9,174 bases of DNA from Gammaproteobacteria bacterium (GTDB taxonomy: Bacteria > Pseudomonadota > Gammaproteobacteria > Thiohalospirales > Thiohalospiraceae): the NCBI GenBank assembly GCA_014762485.1, contig JABURU010000216.1, positions 1 through 9,174 on the forward strand, given 5' to 3'. The notes beneath the pieces are model-generated. The model searched no databases and had not been told where the DNA came from. It saw only the letters and a program-made list of their open reading frames with translations. The position numbers were made by a program, and so were the translations under genes. Shown here piece by piece: positions 1 to 6,617 of this stretch. Numbering within the stretch: position 1 is the first letter of the stretch; every line of letters starts with the position of its first letter.

Positions 1-1
1 T

Positions 2-418
2 TATGCACACCAGTTCGAGGTTGAGCAACGCTTAAGCAGCCAGCTGGATGAAAATTTTGAAATTTTTATCGATGGTATGCGTATTCAGCAGGTTTTGATC
101 AACCTGTTAACCAATGCCATTAAGTTTTCACCGCCGGGTGGCATGGTTGAAATAAATGTACAGCAACAGGATGACCGGGTGCAGGTAACGGTGGCCGATC
201 AGGGACCGGGGATTCCCGAAGATCGTTTTAATAGTATTTTTGATGAGTTCAGTCAGGCTGACGAACTGAGTACTAATCGGAAGATTGTCGCCAGTAGTGG
301 TCTGGGTCTGAGTATCAGCAAACAACTGATAGAAGGTCATGGTGGAAGTATAGGTTGCTATAATCGTGGACAGGGCGGTGCGTTGTTTTATTTTACCTTG
401 CCCGTTACATCATCATAA
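2..418 (+). CDS. Sensor histidine kinase, C-terminal catalytic (HATPase_c) part, 5' end outside window
   Basis: The reading frame is open from base 2, so this is the 3' end of a longer gene; 138 residues are visible. It shows the ATP-binding domain of a two-component sensor kinase: an N box (QQVLINLLTNAIKFS), a G1 box (DQGPGIP), an F-box-like FDEFSQADE, and a G2 box (GLGLSISKQLIEGHGGSI). The protein ends just after the usual last strand (ALFYFTLP), so no receiver or Hpt domain follows the kinase core. Such domains bind ATP and phosphorylate a conserved His in the preceding dimerisation domain, which then passes phosphate to a response regulator. The His box and the sensor domain lie outside the window, so the signal sensed is unknown. 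The in-frame ATG at 77 falls inside the N box and is not a real start. The gene is followed by two palindromes rather than a partner regulator, so any regulator would lie upstream. Confidence 0.93.
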   Translation, partial: YAHQFEVEQRLSSQLDENFEIFIDGMRIQQVLINLLTNAIKFSPPGGMVEINVQQQDDRVQVTVADQGPGIPEDRFNSIFDEFSQADELSTNRKIVASSGLGLSISKQLIEGHGGSIGCYNRGQGGALFYFTLPVTSS

Positions 419-734
419 ACGTACCAGCTATTCACTGAACGTTGAGTGTTTTTGATATCAAAAGTGCGGTTTTTTTATAAGTGTTTATTCAGCATATTCT
501 CTTTGTCCAGACTTGGTAAGCTTTCCGATATGGCTGGTAGAACGCGTTGGTATTATTCATGACACTGGATGGATATCTTGGGTTGTGAATATACAAATAT
601 CCTTTACCAATATAAGCCGTTTTCTGCTTTTAGCTGGAGTATGTTATCCGTATCGAGGGTACATTTTCTCGGCATATACCGGGAATAACATGGTTCCTGT
701 GTGATTTATATTTGCCCTGCTGCAACTCAATAAT
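419..734. other. Intergenic stretch without a convincing gene
   Basis: This stretch lies between the kinase and the VDWS-type gene. It holds the palindromes at 433-463 and an imperfect hairpin at 571-602 (GGATAT-c-TTG pairing with CAA-ATATCC, 13-base loop). An open frame of 63 codons from a TTG at 513 has no Shine-Dalgarno sequence and no recognisable protein, so I do not call it. I found no well-formed promoter for the gene at 735, though one must exist here unless that gene is read through from upstream. Confidence 0.5.
433..478. promoter_or_regulatory. Two adjacent palindromes followed by a T-run after the kinase gene
   Basis: A 16-base near-palindrome (CACTGAACGTTGAGTG, 433-448, one mismatched pair) is followed after one base by a perfect 14-base palindrome (TTTTGATATCAAAA, 450-463), then GTGCGG and seven T (470-476). 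The site starts 15 bases after the kinase stop codon. It could be a weak terminator, although the stem nearest the T-run is AT-only and separated from it. It could equally be an operator for something downstream. Confidence 0.35.
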
Positions 735-1679
735 ATGCAGCTTTCCAATAGCCGAAAAAATACGACATTAATAATGTGTAAACAAAGATACTTTGATGGT
801 TATCTGATAGTCGACTGGAGTGCCAGCACGGTAGCCAATAGCGGTAAGGACAGTATCTGGTGGTGTCACATGGCCTGGGATGACGATACCCTGGTGATGT
901 GTGATGTGCAAAACCCGCTGACGCGACTCGATGCGTATCAACAAATGTTCTCGCTGTTAGCGTCTTATGTTGAATCAAATAAAAGAGTATTAGTGGGGTT
1001 TGATTTTGCATACGGCTACCCCGCGGGTTTTAGCCAGTCTTTACTTCCGGGTAAGCCGGCTTCCTGGTTATCGGTATGGGAATATTTCGAACAGCATATC
1101 GAGGATGATCGTTTGAATCACAACAACCGGTTTGAAGTGGCATCAAGGATCAATGCTGATATTAGTGGCGACATCGCTCCGTTCTGGGGTTGTCCGGCAA
1201 AAAAGCAAACCACAACATTGTCGATGCGAAAACCTGCTGGCGCATTACAGGGTGGGTTGCCGGAATTTCGTATTGCCGAGCGAAATAATGCTACCCACTC
1301 GGTATGGAAACTAAGTTATCCCGGTGCGGTGGGCAGCCAGGTGATGATGGGACTGCCTTATCTCTATCGTTTGCGTTATCATCCAGCGTTGGTAACACAT
1401 AGTAAGATTTGGCCGTTTGAAACAGGTTTACAAACACTGAATGCAGATCAACTGCATGATATCAATATTATCCATGCCGAGATTTATCCCTCCTTAATAA
1501 AGGTGACACCAAAGGCATATGAGATAAAAGATGAAGTACAGGTAAAGGCGTTAGCGGGTTTCTTTGCCGATCTGGATCACCAGGGAAATTTGGTTAATCT
1601 GTTTGCTGGCAATAAACGGCTGTCGGCAGAAGAGCGGGTGATCGTCGAGTCTGAAGAAGGCTGGATCCTGGGAGTGTGA
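735..1679 (+). CDS. Conserved hypothetical protein of the VDWS...GFDFAYGYP...EIYPS type, probable RNase H-like fold
   Basis: 314 residues from ATG 735. A second in-frame ATG at 774 (residue 14, MCKQRYFDGY) may be the true start, because the family-like part begins just after it; neither start has a clear Shine-Dalgarno sequence. Visible motifs in order are D27 in IVDWSAS, KDSIWW (38-43), D90 in GFDFAYGYP, FWGCP (150-154), E249 in HAEIYPS, D266 in KDEVQVKALAGFFADLD, and the ending EEGWILGV. Acidic residues in this order (VDxS, then a D before a YP loop, then E-x-YPS, then a late D with a helix) resemble DUF429-like RNase H-fold proteins. Similar proteins in alphaproteobacteria have been labelled molybdopterin-guanine dinucleotide synthesis or cobalamin proteins, a label I do not find supported by these motifs. 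The protein is soluble, with no signal peptide or membrane segment. It stands alone: the next gene is 131 bases away. Its substrate and role are unknown; the fold is an inference from motif spacing. Confidence 0.85.
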   Translation: MQLSNSRKNTTLIMCKQRYFDGYLIVDWSASTVANSGKDSIWWCHMAWDDDTLVMCDVQNPLTRLDAYQQMFSLLASYVESNKRVLVGFDFAYGYPAGFSQSLLPGKPASWLSVWEYFEQHIEDDRLNHNNRFEVASRINADISGDIAPFWGCPAKKQTTTLSMRKPAGALQGGLPEFRIAERNNATHSVWKLSYPGAVGSQVMMGLPYLYRLRYHPALVTHSKIWPFETGLQTLNADQLHDINIIHAEIYPSLIKVTPKAYEIKDEVQVKALAGFFADLDHQGNLVNLFAGNKRLSAEERVIVESEEGWILGV

Positions 1680-1694
1680 TCCCATCGTGATCTT

Positions 1695-1708
1695 GATGGC
1701 AGAATAGT
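1695..1708 (+). repeat. 14-base sequence repeated inverted at 8054-8067
   Basis: GATGGCAGAATAGT lies 16 bases after the stop of the VDWS-type gene. Its exact reverse complement occurs in the leader of the small gene at 8094. Both copies are intergenic. Some chance of coincidence remains for a 14-base match within 9 kb. Confidence 0.4.
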
Positions 1709-1759
1709 GGAAGCAAAGTGGGGTTTAGGTTACTCTTGTGTTATGGGGGGATAGGCTAC

Positions 1760-1768
1760 TGGTATAAC
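1760..1768 (+). promoter_or_regulatory. Extended -10 promoter for the radical SAM gene
   Basis: TGGTATAAC is an extended -10 element (TGnTATAAT with one mismatch). There is no good -35 box at 17 bases upstream, where the sequence is G-rich, which is tolerable for an extended -10. Transcription would start near 1775 and give a leader of about 36 bases before ATG 1811. Extended -10 elements of the same form precede the genes at 5222 and 6329. Confidence 0.45.
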
Positions 1769-1810
1769 GATCAGTAGAAGTGTTGGCTTGAGCAAGAGTC
1801 CCTATCTGCC

Positions 1811-2890
1811 ATGGAAACAAAAATACCCTACCCGTCTGTGAAAGGCCGTGGAGCCTGTGATAATCCCGATCCCCGTTTTACTGCTTTTGCCCGTGAAGGC
1901 TTTGATGATGGCTGGTCAGAATATGAGCAGGAAACACCGGCGCTTAAGACCGAGATCCTGACCGACAGTAGTCGCACTGTCATATCGTATAACCAGTCAC
2001 CGGATGTGCCGTTTGATCGCTCAATCAATCCTTATAAAGGCTGTGAGCATGGTTGTATTTACTGTTTTGCCCGGCCAACGCATGCCTACCTGGATCTGTC
2101 ACCGGGGATGGATTTTGAAACCCGGATCTTTGCCAAGCCTAATGCCGCCGAGCTGCTCGAAGAGGCATTGGCGAAACCAAAATACAGGCCCGCGACCATC
2201 GCCCTTGGTGTCAACACCGATGCCTATCAACCCATCGAACGCAAGCTGGGCATCACGCGGGACATTTTAAAGGTGCTGGAGGCGCATCGTCACCCGGTGT
2301 CGATTATTACCAAGTCATCATTGATCGAGCGCGATATAGACATCCTGTCGGAAATGGCCGAACAGAATCGGGTGTCCGTGGCCATTTCGGTAACCAGTTT
2401 AGATCATGATTTGAGTCGCAGACTGGAGCCACGTGCGGCCTCACCCAAACGACGTTTGCAAACCATACGCACCCTAAGTGATGCAGGTATACCGGTTGGC
2501 GTGTTAACGGCACCGGTTATTCCGGCATTAAATGACAGCGAGATAGAGAGCATACTGAGCGAGATAGCCAGTGCCGGTGCGCAATGGGCCGAGTACATTC
2601 TGCTGCGCTTACCACATGAAGTGAAGTCGCTGTTTGAAGGCTGGTTGCAACAGCACCGGCCTCTTAAGGCCACGTACGTCATGAACCTGATACGCGATAT
2701 GCGCGGTGGCAAGGCCTATGCTTCTCAGTTTGGGCAACGCATGACAGGGACAGGGAACCATGCGGAACTACTTGCCCAGCGTTATAAACTGGCGTGTAAA
2801 AAATATGGACTGGAGCGGCGTGATATATCACTGGATAACAGTTTGTTCAGGACCCCCGAGCAGGTCGGTGAGCAACTGGCGTTATTTTAA
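1811..2890 (+). CDS. PA0069-family radical SAM protein
   Basis: 359 residues, matching the usual length of this family. The N-terminal KGRGA (11-15) and RFTAF are typical. The radical SAM iron-sulfur motif is C78-EHG-C82-IY-C85 (CX3CX2C), within NPYKGCEHGCIYCFARPTH. It is followed by the barrel landmarks LGVNTDAYQPIERK, ITKSSLIERD, the RLEPRAASPKRRL segment, and GVLTAPVIPALND. The C-terminal part (LRLPHEVKSLFEGWL and later) is a family-specific extension. Radical SAM enzymes reduce S-adenosylmethionine at a 4Fe-4S cluster to form a 5'-deoxyadenosyl radical. This family is distantly related to spore photoproduct lyase (SplB), but its substrate is not established as far as I know. It is cytoplasmic. 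The start at 1811 lacks a clear Shine-Dalgarno sequence, but the KGRGA motif follows directly, so a later start is unlikely. It converges on the thioredoxin-like gene, with 33 bases between the stop codons and no visible terminator. Confidence 0.93.
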   Translation: METKIPYPSVKGRGACDNPDPRFTAFAREGFDDGWSEYEQETPALKTEILTDSSRTVISYNQSPDVPFDRSINPYKGCEHGCIYCFARPTHAYLDLSPGMDFETRIFAKPNAAELLEEALAKPKYRPATIALGVNTDAYQPIERKLGITRDILKVLEAHRHPVSIITKSSLIERDIDILSEMAEQNRVSVAISVTSLDHDLSRRLEPRAASPKRRLQTIRTLSDAGIPVGVLTAPVIPALNDSEIESILSEIASAGAQWAEYILLRLPHEVKSLFEGWLQQHRPLKATYVMNLIRDMRGGKAYASQFGQRMTGTGNHAELLAQRYKLACKKYGLERRDISLDNSLFRTPEQVGEQLALF

Positions 2891-2923
2891 ATAGGTAATC
2901 ACGCAGTCGTCTATAAGGCGAAG

Positions 2924-3928
2924 TTATCGACCAAAGTCTATATCAACACCGGAGTTGAGCAGCTCTATCTGCCGCGGACCAAGGTATTCGATGTAGGTTG
3001 GATATTGCTGGTAATGTTTCATCGAAACGTAACGTAATAACTCCTTGAAGTGAAAGTGGTACAAGCGGCCATCGGCCCGCGCGATCTCTTTGCCCTGATC
3101 AAATAAAATGGTGCCGGGACGATAATCCAGCTCCAGGGATTTGGCCCACGCTTTCGGTGTAGTCTGTTTGCCATTTATATCTGTGATCGGCATATTTGAA
3201 AAAGCATCAAGTCGAATCAGGGTGAATGGTTTTAATTCCTGCAATACATCCTTGTGATGTAATACTTCTTGATGAAATTCATTGCACCCAGTGCAGGTCT
3301 GGTCTTCAAAAATCACCGCCAGCGGACCTTTTACGTTGGAAAGATCCGTCGTCGAAGAAAACAGGGGGTGTGACTTTAATGTATAGGATGTCTTTGCTTG
3401 TAGTCGGACATAATCAAGAAATGTAATCTTTGTATATTGCTGGTCATTTACATAATTTAAAACATGCTTAAAAGCAGAAGGTTTTCGATAGCCATTCATC
3501 TGGAATACTTTTTGTCCCTGCTGATTTAAAAATACAATAGTCGGAGTGGCATGAACACCAAGTGCTCTGGATAAGGTTTTTTCTGTATAGCTTGTTTCGT
3601 TATCCCAAAATACCTCCCGGTCGCCTCGTATGTTTAATGCGATGACATCAAAGTTGGACTGGATAAAGGTCTTGGTTTTTCCCTGTCGAAAGTTCTCTTC
3701 CAGCATCCTGGTGCAATAGGGGCAACGATCGATGTGCATAAATAACATAAGATGCTTGTTTGATTCTCTCGCCTCTTCCACATCATCCTGTAATTCCATC
3801 AGGCTGAGCTTGAACCAGTCCGGGATAGTATAGGCCCGCTCGCCGGATATACGGCCTTGCGCGGCAAAAAGAGTCGTGGTACCAAGCAGGCAGGTGATCA
3901 AAAAGAATAAAATAACAGGTTTGCGCAT
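2924..3928 (-). CDS. Periplasmic SoxW-like protein with two thioredoxin folds
   Basis: 334 residues from the ATG at 3928, which has AAGAA about 6 bases upstream. A longer frame reaches 3985, but that would place the start upstream of a good -10 box at 3974-3979, so I prefer 3928. The N-terminus is a signal peptide (MRKP, then a hydrophobic run ending LFAAQG) with probable export to the periplasm. The first thioredoxin domain has HIDRCPYCTRML (CPYC at residues 69-72) and a cis-Pro segment GVHATPTIVFLN. The second has EDQTCTGCNEFH (CTGC at 212-215) and RPGTILFDQGKE. The first domain resembles SoxW and other thioredoxin-like proteins that keep periplasmic thiols reduced; the second CXXC domain means two active sites in one chain. 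The partner that reduces it, such as a DsbD or CcdA homologue, is not in the window. It is divergent from a membrane-anchored DUF3179 gene, which suggests related roles outside the cytoplasm. The substrate is unknown. Confidence 0.88.
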   Translation of the reverse strand: MRKPVILFFLITCLLGTTTLFAAQGRISGERAYTIPDWFKLSLMELQDDVEEARESNKHLMLFMHIDRCPYCTRMLEENFRQGKTKTFIQSNFDVIALNIRGDREVFWDNETSYTEKTLSRALGVHATPTIVFLNQQGQKVFQMNGYRKPSAFKHVLNYVNDQQYTKITFLDYVRLQAKTSYTLKSHPLFSSTTDLSNVKGPLAVIFEDQTCTGCNEFHQEVLHHKDVLQELKPFTLIRLDAFSNMPITDINGKQTTPKAWAKSLELDYRPGTILFDQGKEIARADGRLYHFHFKELLRYVSMKHYQQYPTYIEYLGPRQIELLNSGVDIDFGR

Positions 3929-3973
3929 AATCGATTCTTCATAAATAGTTGTTATAAAGTGTCCCACTACATT

Positions 3974-4002
3974 TTTATAGACCAATCTGTCGGGGTAGGC
4001 AA
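3974..4002 (-). promoter_or_regulatory. Sigma70-type promoter for the thioredoxin-like gene
   Basis: On the minus strand, the -35 box TTGCCT (4002-3997) is separated by exactly 17 bases from the -10 box TATAAA (3979-3974, five of six matches). Transcription would start near 3967, about 40 bases before ATG 3928. This placement supports the shorter start and excludes the one at 3985. Confidence 0.6.
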
Positions 4003-4003
4003 T

Positions 4004-4032
4004 TTGTCATTAATAACATCCACGATTAAGTT
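4004..4032 (+). promoter_or_regulatory. Possible promoter for the DUF3179 gene
   Basis: TTGTCA (4004-4009, five of six matches to the -35 consensus) is followed after 17 bases by a poor -10, TAAGTT (4027-4032). Its -35 lies one base from the -35 of the divergent thioredoxin promoter, so one regulator bound here could control both genes. The weak -10 keeps this tentative. Confidence 0.3.
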
Positions 4033-4092
4033 TTATACGTAAATAGATTTATTACGCTGAACTTTTATTGCGGAGTAATCTCTCTCAGCATC

Positions 4093-4100
4093 AGGAAGAG
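4093..4100 (+). promoter_or_regulatory. Ribosome binding site that sets the DUF3179 start at 4107
   Basis: AGGAAGAG sits 6 bases before ATG 4107. An upstream in-frame TTG at 4068 has no comparable site, and the 13 residues it would add are not hydrophobic and would precede the membrane anchor. ATG 4107 is therefore preferred. Confidence 0.7.
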
Positions 4101-4106
4101 AGTGTC

Positions 4107-5084
4107 ATGTACAAGGCTAATCCCACAATCATACAAGGCAAATGGACACGATGGGTGATTTACCCGTTAGTATTGATCGCCGTGGTGATTATCTGGTCGG
4201 GCTTATCCTTCTCCACGGGGCGGGATAATGATTTTGATCTGCGTGACACCCTGATACCCCGTGACGAGATCTATCATGGCGGACCGCCTCGCGATGGCAT
4301 CCCTGCCATTGAACGGCCGCGCTTTGTTCAGACCAGCCAGGTAGGTTATCTAAAAGACGATGATCGCATCCTGGGGCTGGTATACGCCGGTGTCGCCCGT
4401 GCCTACCCGATCAAGATCCTTAATTACCATGAGATAGTCAATGACCGCGTGAATGGCCAGCCGGTATTGATTACCTACTGTCCCCTGTGCGGCAGTGGCA
4501 TGGCCTTTCAACCCGAGATGAAAGGTGAGACGAGCTTTGGTGTATCGGGACTTTTATATAATAGTGACATGCTGCTATATGATCGTGAAACGGAATCGCT
4601 GTGGTCACAAATTATGGCGACGGCCATTAGTGGGCCATTAAAAGGCAATAAGTTAAAAACACTGGTACTAAACAACACAACCTGGTCGCACTGGAAAAAA
4701 CAGCATCCAGATAGTGAGGTGCTTTCTACCGATACAGGTTACTGGCGTAACTACAGCCGCCATCCATATGGTGATTATGATCTAAACAAGGCTCTCTATT
4801 TTCCGGTAAGTAATACCAGTGCACGATATCATCCCAAGGAGAGGGTGATAGGTCTTACCCTCGGTGAACAGGCGAAGGCCTACCCGGTATCCGAACTGGA
4901 GAAGAAAGGGCAAACGAGCATTATCGATCGCTTTGCCGGACAACAGTTAACCATAAAGTATGATGCGGCCAGTCAAAGCGCCAGTATCTATGATGATAAA
5001 AAACAGCCAATACCTTCAACCACCTTATTTTGGTTTGCCTGGGTGGCCTTTTATCCAGACACCGAGGTGTATACCAGTAAGTAA
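4107..5084 (+). CDS. DUF3179 domain-containing membrane-anchored protein
   Basis: 325 residues. One N-terminal membrane segment (about residues 18-34, WVIYPLVLIAVVIIW) with basic residues before it suggests an anchor that leaves the rest in the periplasm. The DUF3179 domain is clear: LGLVYAGVARAYPIKILNYHEIVND, the TYCPLCGSGMAF motif with C125 and C128, FGVSGLLYNSDMLLYDRETESLWSQ, and YSRHPYGDY. A second GLTLGEQAKAYPVSEL stretch (249-263) echoes the first GLVYAGVARAYPIKIL (90-105), suggesting an internal duplication in the domain. The biochemical role of DUF3179 is not known to me. The paired cysteines with nearby H108 could bind a metal or undergo thiol exchange, which is an inference. The gene is divergent from the SoxW-like double thioredoxin, an obvious candidate to keep these cysteines reduced. 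Confidence 0.9.
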   Translation: MYKANPTIIQGKWTRWVIYPLVLIAVVIIWSGLSFSTGRDNDFDLRDTLIPRDEIYHGGPPRDGIPAIERPRFVQTSQVGYLKDDDRILGLVYAGVARAYPIKILNYHEIVNDRVNGQPVLITYCPLCGSGMAFQPEMKGETSFGVSGLLYNSDMLLYDRETESLWSQIMATAISGPLKGNKLKTLVLNNTTWSHWKKQHPDSEVLSTDTGYWRNYSRHPYGDYDLNKALYFPVSNTSARYHPKERVIGLTLGEQAKAYPVSELEKKGQTSIIDRFAGQQLTIKYDAASQSASIYDDKKQPIPSTTLFWFAWVAFYPDTEVYTSK

Positions 5085-5180
5085 TGACATAATCCCTTCA
5101 TGTGATGATACAGAAGCGCACCAATAGTTAAAATATTATAAGCCCATAGTGAATACTAAATAGGTTTTTGCGCACTGATT

Positions 5181-5189
5181 TGATATAAC
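5181..5189 (+). promoter_or_regulatory. Extended -10 promoter for the YdjM-like gene
   Basis: TGATATAAC matches TGnTATAAT at all but the last base. No convincing -35 lies 16-18 bases upstream. Transcription would start near 5196, about 26 bases before ATG 5222. A similar but weaker TGACATAAT lies at about 5086. Confidence 0.45.
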
Positions 5190-5221
5190 CATAAGCAAGA
5201 AGAGCGATGCAGTAGGATAGT

Positions 5222-6247
5222 ATGGATCTCATCACACAAGGCTTATTGGGCGGTGTACTGGCGCAATCGGTTGCTCGCAAGGAGGAGAAGAAGCATGCCA
5301 CGATCATCGGTATGTTTGCCGGTGTATTGGCCGATGCCGATATTCTGATCGCATCATCGTCTGATCCCCTGCTAAACATCGAGTTCCATCGACACTTTAC
5401 CCATTCCCTGTTTTTTATCCCGTTTGGGGCAGCGCTAGCCTTTTTATTGCTATGGCCATTTATGCGTCACCGTCTGTCAAACGCACGTTTATATCTGTTT
5501 TGTTTTGTTGGCTACAGCATGAGCGGGGTGATCGATGCGTGCACCAGTTATGGTACACACCTGCTGTGGCCGTTATCCGATGAACGTATAGCCTGGCATC
5601 TGATTTCAATAGTTGATCCTATTTTCACCATGGCCTTACTGTTTACCCTGGTAATGGGCTTACGTAAGCCTGCCCGTGCATGGGCAGGATATGGTTTGTT
5701 ATTTGCCGTAGGCTATATGTCACTGGGTTATATGCAGTTACAACGTGCGATGGATATATCGACTCAACTTGCACAAAGCCGGGGACATCAGCCGATCAAA
5801 CACGTGGTCAAGCCCACCCTGGGTAACTTATTGTTATGGCGTTCCACTTATATAAATGAACGGTACATTTATGTTGATGCCGTGCGTCTGGGTATCGTGG
5901 ATGACAGTAGAATCTACCAGGGCAGTTCTGTGCCGCGTTTGGATATCGAAAAAGATCTGCCAGATCTGGATGCTAGCAAGACTTTGTTTCAGGATATAAA
6001 GCGCTTTAACAAATTTTCTGATGGTTTTATCGCCTATGATCCGACGCAAGTAAACGTGATCGGGGATATGCGTTATAGTATGCTACCCACTGGTATTGCC
6101 CCGTTATGGGGTATCGTGATCGATAAACAGAATCCAGATCAGCATGCCGACTACCAGTTCTTTCGTGAAAATAATCATCAGAATCGACAGCAATTTATCA
6201 ACATGCTACTCGGCGATGATCCTGGTCGTGTTAAGAATGGAAGCTGA
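5222..6247 (+). CDS. YdjM-type membrane-associated metal-dependent hydrolase
   Basis: 341 residues from ATG 5222, with AGGA four bases upstream. The N-terminus MDLITQGLLGGVLAQ and the motifs D38-A-D40 in GVLADADIL, H56-R-H58-FTH61-S in EFHRHFTHSLFF, and D105ACTSYGTHLLWP are the expected metal-ligand pattern of the PF04307 family (LexA-binding, inner membrane-associated putative hydrolase, as in E. coli YdjM). About four hydrophobic segments follow (near 63-80, 90-105, 128-146 and 155-172), so it sits in the inner membrane. The C-terminal half (from about 180) is soluble and contains a region typical of longer members of this family (LLWRSTYINERYIYVDAVR). The true substrate is not established. 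Some family members are SOS-regulated, but I see no LexA box upstream here. It is transcribed alone, with 81 bases to the next gene. Confidence 0.9.
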   Translation: MDLITQGLLGGVLAQSVARKEEKKHATIIGMFAGVLADADILIASSSDPLLNIEFHRHFTHSLFFIPFGAALAFLLLWPFMRHRLSNARLYLFCFVGYSMSGVIDACTSYGTHLLWPLSDERIAWHLISIVDPIFTMALLFTLVMGLRKPARAWAGYGLLFAVGYMSLGYMQLQRAMDISTQLAQSRGHQPIKHVVKPTLGNLLLWRSTYINERYIYVDAVRLGIVDDSRIYQGSSVPRLDIEKDLPDLDASKTLFQDIKRFNKFSDGFIAYDPTQVNVIGDMRYSMLPTGIAPLWGIVIDKQNPDQHADYQFFRENNHQNRQQFINMLLGDDPGRVKNGS

Positions 6248-6285
6248 AGATAAAGCATAGAAGTCTGAACCTACCTGCCGACGAA

Positions 6286-6294
6286 TGATATAAT
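6286..6294 (+). promoter_or_regulatory. Strong extended -10 promoter for the 6329-7948 operon
   Basis: TGATATAAT is a perfect extended -10 (TGnTATAAT). A weak -35-like TGAACC lies 17 bases upstream at 6266-6271. Transcription would start near 6301, about 28 bases before ATG 6329. This makes 6329 the first gene of the three-gene unit. Confidence 0.6.
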
Positions 6295-6328
6295 CCCTAT
6301 CCCTGTTGGATATTAACCTACGAGACAA

Positions 6329-6613
6329 ATGGATATTCTTTCCAAGTTAAACGAGTTGGTGGTGAGCTTGTATAGCGAAACGGCTGGCTATCTTGATGAT
6401 CAAGCCGATGCCCAGCTTTGGTATAACCGCGGTTATGCCAATGGCGTCGTGGCGGTATTGCGTGAGCAGAACCTGGCCGATGAATTGGCTGCCCGCATCA
6501 ATCTGGATGAGGCCGGCCTGCATCATGATGATCACTTCATGGCGTGGACCAAGGCCTATCATCACGGTTTTGAAATGGGCGACAAAGAAGCCCGCGAAGT
6601 GCTGATTAAATAG
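6329..6613 (+). CDS. Small protein of unknown function with a duplicated YxxG[YF]xxG motif
   Basis: 94 residues, soluble and acidic, not recognised. An octet of the form Y-x-x-G-aromatic-x-x-G occurs twice: YNRGYANG at 32-39 and YHHGFEMG at 77-84, each preceded by a Trp (W31, W73). This suggests two similar helical halves. The pattern recalls the glycine and aromatic spacing of ribosome modulation factor-like proteins, but the similarity is too thin to name it. The HHDDH run at 65-69 could bind a metal. The Shine-Dalgarno sequence is weak (GAGA about 5 bases upstream), but the perfect promoter at 6286-6294 and the 4-base gap to the next gene support it as a real first gene of an operon that ends with an rRNA-type methyltransferase. 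Confidence 0.8.
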   Translation: MDILSKLNELVVSLYSETAGYLDDQADAQLWYNRGYANGVVAVLREQNLADELAARINLDEAGLHHDDHFMAWTKAYHHGFEMGDKEAREVLIK

Positions 6614-6617
6614 TGTC

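Noticed and set aside
513..704. 63-codon open frame between the kinase and the VDWS-type gene
   Set aside because: It starts with TTG, has no Shine-Dalgarno sequence, and its product resembles nothing known; the length is expected by chance.
2404..2712. Minus-strand open frames inside the radical SAM gene, and similar ones in other genes
   Set aside because: They are shadows of well-supported genes, without their own ribosome sites or recognisable domains.
3929..3985. Longer start for the thioredoxin-like protein, and likewise the TTG at 4068 for the DUF3179 protein
   Set aside because: The first lies upstream of a good -10 box and precedes the signal peptide with non-signal residues. The second lacks a ribosome site, while ATG 4107 has AGGAAGAG.
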